Source: Punctularia strigosozonata HHB-11173 SS5 (Eukaryota > Basidiomycota > Agaricomycetes > Corticiales > Punctulariaceae). Taken from it: DNA of 64,000 nucleotides. The stretch is taken from positions 2,289,756 through 2,353,755 of the forward strand of contig NW_006767435.1 of NCBI RefSeq assembly GCF_000264995.1, in the 5' to 3' direction. This document shows, piece after piece, positions 55,699 to 64,000 of this stretch. A program made the translations under genes and the position numbers. Under the pieces are notes generated by a model. The model had not been told where the DNA came from and ran no database searches. It saw only the letters and a program-made list of their open reading frames with translations. How positions within the stretch are numbered: position 1 is the first letter of the stretch; each line of letters opens with the position of its first letter.

Positions 55699-58600
55699 AT
55701 GCCTCTTGCCGACATCATCCGGCAGCGGGTTCATCCTCTCGTCACTTCCAACAGGACGCTGGTGTACAGCTTCCTCTCTACTCTCGCTGTCTCAATCGCC
55801 ATTGGCAATGCACTGAGGAATCACAGCAACTTCTACTCTGTTGCTGTGTATTTATCCAAGAGCAGCCGGAGTCTTCTGGTATGGTGGCATGGAGACACGC
55901 GGAACAGTAGCTTACCTGAAGATGAACATAGATCCTGGCCAACTTCGGCTTCCTTCTCGCGCTGTTGAGCGGGCGTATCTTGCAGCAGATATTCTTTGGC
56001 CCTTTGTCACCCGCGGAAGTTGAGGTACGCTTTGTCAATCTTTCACCGGTCTCGCCAGCTGACCGAATGTTTAGCGTTTGTATGACCGGATTTGGTATTT
56101 CGTCACGGAGTCCTTACTTGCGTTCACGATATTCCGAGATGAATTCGACGTGCCGTTCGCCATAATGTTCGGGTTCCTGCTCTTTGTCAAATGTTTTCAC
56201 TGGCTGTTGAGCGACCGCATAGAATCGGTGCGCCGTGACTTCATCTTCCAAGTCCGCTTACTGAAGACTGAAGGAATCCAGATGGACCAAAGGCCGTATC
56301 CTGGCCCTCCGATGACGTTCCATATCAGAGTCAACTGCCTTTTTGTTCTTCTGTGGCTTACAGATTTCGCCATGTTCGCGTTCGCCGTCGAAAGCACTTT
56401 GACGCAAGGAGTGGGCGGCACTGTACTCTTCGCGAGCGAGGCAAGCCATCGATCATCATTGTGCTGGCTATCACCCTCAACTTCAATCGAACAGTACGCC
56501 ATATTGATGGCTAGCGCACTCAACTCTGTCGCGAAGTATGTGTTGTCATGTGTTGAGCTACGGAGGGCGCGAACCAGGGGAGGCGAAACAGCGCTGCCGT
56601 GGGAGGATAAGAGTGTTTACAACTTTTACATTGAACTAACCACAGGTATGGTCATAGTCCCAACTCCCCGCAACGTATCTGATTTGAGAACCGCAGATTT
56701 TCTGAAGCTTACGACATACTTACTGTTCTTCGTGGTCGTGGTCGCGGCATATGGTATACCGCTGAATATCGTCCGCGATGTATACATGACGGCGCGGTCT
56801 TTCGTGATGCGCTTACGTGCATTCCAGCGTTACCGCTCGGCGACTCGTGACATGGATGCCCGCTACCCTAACGCTACGGAAGCGGATCTGCCTGTGACCG
56901 GCGATCGCACTTGCATCATCTGTCGCGAGGAAATGGTCCCTGTTGCTACGCAAGAGGGCGGTGTAGTAAATAACTTGCCCACTGCACATGATGGCCCCAA
57001 CATGACACCCAAGAAGCTCCCATGCGGCCATACATTCCATTTCCAGTGCTTGCGGTCGTGGTTGGAACGGCAGCAGAGCTGTCCTACATGGTACGTACCC
57101 CATTTGCCGCTTTTCCGGGATTCTCATGTACGTGTTCACAGTCGCCGTAACGTGCTGGAAGAAGGGCAGCCCGGCCAAGGGCAAGGGCAACAACGGAATG
57201 CAATTCGCCGTCAAGCGCCGCCCCCCAATATGCCCCTGCAATGGAACTTCGGCAGAATGAATCCCCAGGGTCAACAGCAAGTGAACAATCAGCCGCCCGG
57301 TTTGCTCGCCCGGCTTATCGGAGCGGCGGCTGGTCCTCCTCAGGTTCCGGGACAATTTGCTCCCTTACCCGCTGGCGCCCACCCTATTCCCAATAATGCA
57401 TTCCCTCCCAACAACGTGAATGGCCTACCTCCTCGTAACATTGGCACGCCGCCATACCCCTATCAGGCCCCTCCTGGTCCAGGACAAGTCCCACCCCCCG
57501 CATTTGTCTTTGGGTATCCTTGGGTTCTTGGTGGCGCAAACCCGGGTGGACTAGCCCAGGCACCGATGCTGCAAGGCTTTTACCGTCCCGACGGGCTTTG
57601 GCAGCCATGGCCCGCGCAACCGGCGCGCCGACCGCCACCAACACCTGCCACACGTACGGCAGAGTCGGCCACGCCAGCTTCGATGCCTCATCCAGCACCT
57701 CTAGCCACGCCGGCGCCTGCATCCGGCGCTTCTGCCGATGTAACACGCCCTGAGCAAGCGTCCACCGCTCCTTCGACTACCGCGCCCCTACCTCGCAACC
57801 TCGGCGCGACCACGCCGTCGGAGACCCGGTCGTTCACGCCTCGAGATGCGGCGGTCCAGGCTGCGCTTCGCAGATTGAATCCAAGCAACGCCACTTCAAC
57901 AGCCTCTCCAGCTCCTTCCTCTCAGGATGCTGGCCCAACTGCAACCCCAACGCAAGAGCAACCGATAAGCCCCACACCTACTACTCCCGCACCTCCTCCT
58001 GCATCTGCGGCTCCGCCGACGAATCTCCCTGCTTCCGTGCCCGTAGCAATGCCGGTGACACAATCCAATCCGGGTGCCTCTACTTCAGCTCCAGCGGCTA
58101 CGACTGCGCAACCCACGACAACCGTGCCCCCAGCAGTTTCTGCTGGGCGTGCCTCGACACCTCGCACAGACGTGCCGAACCTGATACCGCTGTATGACTT
58201 CGCGCAGCCGCCTGCGGATTACCGCAGCGCCTATTCTCCGTTTTCACAGCACATTCCGCAGCCCACTGTGCCTCCGCGCATGACTCCGCCTACACCTACC
58301 AACATGCCCCGCGGGCCCTTTCCCCTTCGCCCGCGGTATCCTTACGCTCAGCCGCTGTACAATGCGGTGCCGTCTGCTCCGCTCGGTCAGCTGCCGGAAA
58401 GACTCACGGACGAGCAACTCGCGCAATTGGACCGCCTCACTCGTGAGGCGATCGACGAAAGGTTGCGCATCTTGACGGATGTCAGCGGGACCGTATGGCG
58501 CTGTGTTGAGGAGCTGACGAGAATGCGGAGTGTCTTGCCGGCGCCGAGTGCGCCGAGAGCGGTCCCCGGCGGGGCTGCATCTGGGAAAACGAATTCGGCG

Positions 58601-59002
58601 ACCTCGTCATCAGTGTCACCAAATCCGCGGGCGCAGGGCACTTCGTCCAACCCTCCCGCCGCGGCAGCGGTGCCGACTGGTCCTTCCAGCCTGCCTGCGG
58701 AACAGCTTGCCCGTGGGGACGCCGATGTTGCCGGAAGCACTGACGTGACTCCGGAGGTTAGTATAGAGAAGGGCAAATCCCGAGCCGATCCCAGCACAAT
58801 ATCTCAAGAGGATGCTGCTGCTGCGTCTAGCTCGGAGGGCGAGGGGTCAATGGTGGACAGCTGGGAGACCGTCGCGCCATCGACAGCTACTCCGGTAACT
58901 TCTCAGCCCGGCGGCAACCCATCATTGGAGGACGACAATGACTCACCACCAGAAGACCCTGCCGATGGGGCGAAACGTGAAACGGAAACGCAGGAGGAGT
59001 GA
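55699..59002 (+). CDS. HRD1: ERAD ubiquitin ligase HRD1 (synoviolin type)
   Basis: HRD1 is the multi-span ER ligase and retrotranslocation channel for misfolded proteins. N-terminal membrane segments include VYSFLSTLAVSIAIGNAL, ILANFGFLLALLSGRILQQI, then FFGPLSPAEVERLYDRIWYF, FRDEFDVPFAIMFGFLLFVK and MTFHIRVNCLFVLLWLTDFA. The RING-H2 is CIICREEMV...LPCGHTFHFQCLRSWL and SCPTCRRNV, with the last Cys formed across an intron. The tail of over 550 residues is Pro/Ala/Thr-rich and disordered, longer than in yeast (551 residues in all). In-frame introns hide in the long open frame: one at about 56226-56280, one at 56441-56494 with a GC donor (GAG|GCAAGCC...CGAACAG|TAC), and one at about 56645. The ATG at 55699 starts MPLADIIRQRVHPLV. 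It lies directly right of the transposon island. Confidence 0.93.
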
Positions 59003-59351
59003 ATGTAATGGGAACCTAGACATGCTTCATCATGGGATTGTATGATACATCGCCTCAGGGGATCTGTTCAGCCATCCGTTGCAAGGTTCAGGGACGTTCG
59101 ATAATGGTTCTGGCCCTGTCATATGAGTATCTGACCAGATTTATCTGCTGCACATGATGGTCAGGGCGGAACCTGTTTCTTCATTGACAACACGAGTTTC
59201 TGCCCTTGGATGCCAAGGACGTCCAACCTGCAGGCATCTCGCCGGGGCGCCGAACACTGACCCAGTCACGTGGACTATTCGAGGAACGAGTCATTATGCA
59301 TTATGAGTCTGGAGATTAGAACTTCGCATACTCTTCCAACCTTACTCTGCG
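59003..59351. other. 349-bp spacer between HRD1 and QNG1
   Basis: Both neighbours are on the plus strand, so this should hold the HRD1 3' UTR and the QNG1 promoter. No gene or repeat is recognised. Confidence 0.45.
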
Positions 59352-60948
59352 ATGTCGACGACAGATAAACCAATGCCACCATTCCCCGCAATCGGTGATT
59401 ATCTCAAAGCCATCCGGGAGTCCAGCAGAGCAGTACGGCAGGCATTCAACATTACTGTAAGCGCCTAATGTCGTTTATCTATGCACCTCTTTACGATACG
59501 ATCTGCTTCAGATTTGAAAGTCGTTGGATAGAGCTCTCATGCCGATCTCTCTCGACAGATCGAGCCAACGTCCATTGAGCGCCTCCTCCTTTCTCCGGCC
59601 TTCACTGGCACCTTCACCCGCGTTTCGAAATCGCATGGCCTAGGCATGCCGCTCAACTTTCCCAACGAGCTCGCAGAGCTCAACCTACTTGCCGTGCTCT
59701 CGCTCTTGAACTTCGGACACGGCTACCGAGTGGTGCTGCACAGCCAGACCGGTCGCGGCGCATGGGACTCCATACGCGCGCTTGTGTTCTCCATGTATAT
59801 CTCCGGAGAAGAGATGTTGAACGCGAAGAGCATGTCGTCCGTTCAGGCCCAAACGATCGCGGAGCTGATGGGCGTTAAGACGCACGTCGAGCGGGCTCAC
59901 GAGAGCATACCGGGCTTGACGGTCGGAAAGCTCGGCGGTGAAGGGTATCAATTAGTCAAAATGATCACCGACGTTCTCAACGAGACGGGGACGATACTGG
60001 TTCAGACCGGCTATCGCGATCTGGGTCAATTTGTTGCAGAAACCCTGAAAGAGGGAAAGAAGGCAGCAAAAACCGCTAGCGAACAGAACGTGGATGTCGA
60101 GGTTGTCCTCGATAGAGTGGGTTCTAACCATCTCCTCGGAGACCGTGGCTCTGATCCAACTTGCAGATTGTCCGCGCTATTCCTGCCTTCCGAGACATGG
60201 CGATCGTAGATGGACATCGTAAGCCTGTTGTGTGCCCAACGTTGATCTCGCAACGTGACTGGTAGAATCACTTTATAGCCGTTTACTGCTTCAAGAAGGC
60301 ACTCTTCCTCATCCATGCCATCGCCGTGCGCTTTACAACCGCGCCATTCCCTATACCAGAGACCTCCCATCTTCCCGTGTTCACAGACAACGTTATCCCG
60401 TGAGACATCGTTGCCGTGATGTTCGTGAAACCGACGCGCTGAATTGCTTATGCTCTAGATCCATGTTGGTACACCTAGGGGTGATAGACCTTTCGACCTC
60501 GGCGGAGTCGCTCGGTCTTCGGCGTCTATTTGGCGGCCCCGAAGACGCAGACCGCGAAAAACTCAAATCTCTCCTCGCCGCAGCACCGGACCATCCAGCA
60601 GGGGCTCAAAAGCAGAAGGTTGTGCCGAAAGAAGGACCCGTGCTCACGACGGACCAGTCCTACATACTCCGCGCCGCGGCCATCGATGCGTGCGAGATGA
60701 TGATCGAGGTTGCCCGTTCTTTGGATACATCCTTTGCGACGGAGGCCGTGAACACGTCAGTAGGCGGCAGCGTCAGCCCGAGTAAGGTAACAGCGGGGGA
60801 TCATGAGCAAGATGTGAAAGACGACATCTCGTGGATCAAGTCGATGACGCTCCCCGATCTCGACATGTGGCTTTGGGCAGTCGCCAAGGATCGCCCGGAC
60901 TACCGCAGCCTCGAACGGTTTGTAGTGAAAGATACCGTGTACTTCTGA
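59352..60948 (+). CDS. QNG1: queuosine salvage protein (DUF2419, queuosine 5'-phosphate N-glycosidase)
   Basis: This family releases queuine from queuosine 5'-phosphate so it can be reused for the wobble position of tRNA; eukaryotes cannot make queuine themselves. Exon 1 (59352-59456) encodes MSTTDKPMPPFPAIGDYLKA. Then IEPTSIERLLLSP, the conserved FPNELAELNLLAVLSLLNFG followed by HGYR, MLNAKSMSSVQAQTIAELMG, VLNETGTILVQTGYRDLGQF, IPAFRDM, GHPVYCFKKALFLIHAI, FTDNVIPSMLVHLGVIDLS and the closing LPDLDMWLWAVAKDRPDYRS follow, all family motifs. The introns are GT-AG and in phase (for example 59457-59560 and 60221-60280). The insertion between GGPEDADREK and LTTDQSYILRAAAID is longer than in animals. 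It ends VVKDTVYF-stop and faces NAD kinase tail to tail. Confidence 0.9.
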
Positions 60949-61125
60949 AATCCATGCGTTTTGACTATCTACAACATGTAGTATTACATTGCCTCCAAAT
61001 ATACACTCGTGGCCATGACGTCGTGCCCTCTATGTGGATAGTCTACATCCTCTGATCGCCAACAAAACCGAAAGCAGAAAAGTAGGATACCATATAAACC
61101 AAGCCAAGATCCAGGAGAACGAGCC

Positions 61126-63960
61126 TTATGCAAGATCAGTGTCACTGGCATTGCTCTCGCTCTCGCTCTCGTCTTGGCCCCAGACGGCGAATGCTTTACC
61201 GTTCGCAGGGTCCTTGGAGCGACTTCGGCTGCGTGTATGCTTGTGGGTAGCTCCCTTCCGTATATCCGAAACCGTAGGTGTCTTCGCGTTCATCTCCCGC
61301 TCCATCTCGGCGGAATCGTGTCCTGGATAGACCGCACGGGGGGAGTGGTATCCACCGTTCAGAGACGAAGACGAGGAAGCACCTGAGACGGCTTGAGCGA
61401 ACGCGACATGTCGCGCCGACACGGGGGGAGGGTGTGGGTGTGGCCCCATGAACCGATCCGGGGTGTCGATACCGGAGTGCAGGCCGGACGGGTGTTGCTG
61501 GAGTCGGACGAACGGGTTGTCCCCAGCGATGGCGTTGGCAGCCGCGCGCGCCCGCTCGTCCTTTCCCGCAGCAAAGTCGCTGACCTTGTCTTGCCCAAGT
61601 TTTTTCTCCTCCGGTTTCAGTAACGAGGCGTCCAAGGTATCCTTAGCGTCATCCTCCGACGTGCTGAGATCATCGATATCGAACTTATCGTCCTCTTCTT
61701 CGTCCTCTTCATCTTCCTCCTCGAGCGCTTCGGTACCCCCGGGCACAGCCTTCTTCCTCGGTTTCGGGTTCTCTTCGACGACGACAAAGGACTTTTGACG
61801 TTCACGCTCATTCCATTTCAACGTGCGAGAGATGGAGTGGAACCAATCCGTGGAAGACTTGTCGGCGCATACAGTCGGGAACGGATACTTCGATGCCGAG
61901 ACCTTGATGTGGTCGCCCTCTGTATAAACCCACGATCAGAAATAGATTGACGGAAGATGGATCGCAACATACGCTTAAGTTCGACGCGGCCACGTCCATC
62001 GAAAGACACCCACGCCGTGCTGCGCGAGTTGAACGGAACGCATATACGCAGTTCCATGCTGTCGGGGAGCAGCATGGGACGGAAAGATAGCGTATGCGGA
62101 CATAAAGGTGTGATCAAAATAGCAGGGATCTCCGGATGGACTAGCGATCCGCCCGCAGACAACGAGTAAGCAGTGGAGCCTGTAGGCGTCGCAATGCACA
62201 ACCCGTCCGCTTGCACCGTCGTCAGATGATGTTCATCGGCTATAAGGACCAGTGAGAATCGCGAGAACCCGAGACGGGGAGGCGACTGACCGAAAAGCTC
62301 CAGCTGACTAACGTACGGACTGGGACCTCGGTCGACGACCAGGTCGTTGAGGACCTCGAAGCTCTCCACCGGCCTGGTCGTGAAACACATGATCTCCTTA
62401 TCCTTGGGTCCAGCTATGCCCTCCGGAGGGTAGCCGGCTTCGAGCGCCTCCCATCCTCCACGCTCAAGGTCCTTCATCATGATCTCCCCTGTCTGAGCTT
62501 TTTTCACCGCCCGTACCTTGCTCTTCTCGCCCTCGCACGGGATCACGGCCCTGTACACGGTGCACGTAAACCGCATCCGGAGGTTAACACGAATGCCCGA
62601 GTCGATGACGCTGTCCATGACGTTTTGATGATCGGCAAAGTCGAAATTGGTGAGGAATCCGAGCGAGCCAAGCGCGAAGGGCAGCACGGGCGGGACGATA
62701 CGCTGGAAAAGCCAAGAAGTGAAGAGAACGGTGCCGTCACCGCCGAGGGTGATGACAAAATCAAACAAGTGCGGCTGGCGACTGCACATGTCCGCGGTCC
62801 AGTAGCGCAGCTGGCCCTGCTCCTTGGCGAGGTACTCGCCGTTGCTGGACGCAGACGACATCGAGGCGAGGGAGGTGCTGCTCGACGAGCGCCGGCGCGG
62901 CATCGGCGTAAAGAGCTCAGGGTGCTCCTGCTCGATGCCGGCCGCGTCGAAGCGCCGCGACTTGCGCAGCTGCGTATCGACGTAACTACACAAGGGCAGA
63001 ATCATGAGCCGGTGCTGACCATCCCGGAGGGAAAGCGCACGAACACGACAAGACCCCGGTCTTGGCCCTGGCGTTTCTTCAACATGAGGTAAAGTGCGAG
63101 TTCGCGCGTGAGCTTGATGAGGCGATTGTCCTTCGCCTTCGTGACGATGAGGACGTTCTGGAACTTTGAATGTATACGCGCACGTCCTGGAATAGCCCGT
63201 CAGACGGTGAGGATCGGTACTGGGTAGATCTGCACGTACCGAGCTCCTTGCTCATCTCCCGGACGCCCACGGCAGTGGCCGCCAACTGCTTGGTCAAACT
63301 GTCTCCGTACTCATCTTCCGAGTAGTCTTCTTGTTCGGGAGAAGAGGATGGATAGGATTCGGGCGAGTGCCCGTTGTGTTGCAGAATGCCGCTCGCGGGC
63401 TTCTGGTAATGGTGGTGAGGAGCATGGGGATGTCCGTTAAGGCTCTTGGCGACGTTGATCGCATCGTCGTTCTGATGATGGGCCATGCCGCCGCGTCCCC
63501 GTCCGTTCGTCTTGTGGTCGTGGTGCTTGCCCTTGAGCCAGTCGGCCAGCGATGCGCCCTTATCGAGATTGGAGTGCACGAAGCAGGGCGATTTGAGGGC
63601 CGCGAGGTGGTCGACCTTGGAGCCGCGTTGCGGGTCGGCAGGGCTGACGGTGATGTCCGCCGGGATGGGATGCGGCAGTGCGCGGGTGTCGCCGTAGACG
63701 GGCGTCGGCTGGGGTGTCGCACTCTGGGCTGAGCGCGGGTCGACGTTCGGCGAGGACTCTTCGAGGACGATGTCCGGGTTCCACTCGGCGCTGCCGGAGC
63801 GGGCGATGCTGAGGTTCGAGGGCCGGCTGTTCTTGCGGGAGAGCGACGGCTTGAGGATCGTATTGGCGTTGCTTTTCGGGGGCGAGACGGCGCCAGGCGT
63901 CACCGGCGGCGAGTGGAAACCCTCGGTGGCGGGAGAGAAAAGAGAGCCGGGCATGGGCAT
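61126..63960 (-). CDS. NAD kinase (ATP-NAD kinase)
   Basis: NAD kinase phosphorylates NAD to NADP. The core has [20 protein letters not shown] (the GGDG nucleotide-binding motif), [17 protein letters not shown], the second motif [20 protein letters not shown] and [20 protein letters not shown] followed by DGRG. An N-terminal extension of about 300 residues is Pro/Ser/His-rich ([16 protein letters not shown]), and an acidic/basic tail ([20 protein letters not shown]) ends SNASDTDLA-stop; both look disordered. Introns fit at about 63212-63165, 62291-62241 and 61976-61900. The ATG at 63960 ([14 protein letters not shown]) is the best start. The in-frame sequence upstream is open to near the window edge, so a further exon outside the window is possible. 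It resembles the cytosolic Utr1/Yef1 group. Confidence 0.9.
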
Positions 63961-64000
63961 CGCGAGCAGACGGTTGCACAGCAAGAGGGACGATTGATCA

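Noticed and set aside
1-64000. tRNA, rRNA, CRISPR or retrovirus-like elements
   Set aside because: I scanned by eye for tRNA B-box-like GGTTCGANNCC runs, repeated spacers, and reverse transcriptase or integrase motifs and found none convincing; a covariance-model scan would be the decisive test for tRNAs.

Overview
The window looks like nuclear DNA of a filamentous basidiomycete, most likely an Agaricomycete. Evidence: almost every gene is cut by 45-75 bp GT-AG introns, coding GC is high, genes are tightly packed on both strands, and several families are typical of mushroom-forming fungi (KDZ transposase with CxC5/CxC6 cysteine clusters, TPR-CHAT proteins, caspase-fold proteins, PHD protein of Cti6 type). 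I saw no tRNA, rRNA, CRISPR array or retrovirus-like element. Exon joins were worked out by eye from splice sites and reading frame, so boundaries are models.

Layout. 0.5-19.3 kb is a housekeeping block: F-box protein (+), CDP-diacylglycerol synthase (-), caspase-domain protein (-), Golgi tether subunit COG2 (-), PHD-finger Cti6-like protein (+), threonine deaminase (+), complex I subunit NDUFB3/B12 (-) and DNA topoisomerase I (+). 19.8-27.7 kb is an unusual trio: a TPR-CHAT protease-like gene (+) lies between two diverged paralogues (-) with the same PA-like secreted domain, one carrying a membrane span and RING-H2 finger, the other ending in a GPI-anchor-like tail. 28.7-41.2 kb holds a class III aminotransferase (+), CORVET subunit VPS8 (-), a borate/bicarbonate-type transporter (-) and a YtcJ-type amidohydrolase (-).

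41.2-55.6 kb is an accessory island. It starts with about 2.5 kb without a recognisable gene and a 60-bp tandem duplication rich in a GCCGAACATGTTCGGC palindrome. Next come an intact-looking 987-residue gene with zinc-ribbon, Cys cluster and RTC4-like domain (+), long direct repeats, a fragment of a DUR3-type urea transporter, a 1.7-kb segment bounded by inverted repeats and filled with GC-rich minisatellite, a broken STE12 homeodomain copy, a fragment of a response-regulator receiver domain, a 26-bp tandem repeat, and a KDZ transposase gene (-) that reads through all its introns. A second copy of the palindrome cluster lies just upstream of the transposase. The DUR3 and STE12 fragments keep their introns, which points to DNA-level capture rather than reverse transcription.

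55.7-64 kb is ordinary again: ERAD ubiquitin ligase HRD1 (+), queuosine salvage hydrolase QNG1 (+) and NAD kinase (-), the last running close to the right edge. The genes do not form one pathway. The most interesting parts are the TPR-CHAT/PA-like trio and the transposon-associated island with its RTC4-like gene.
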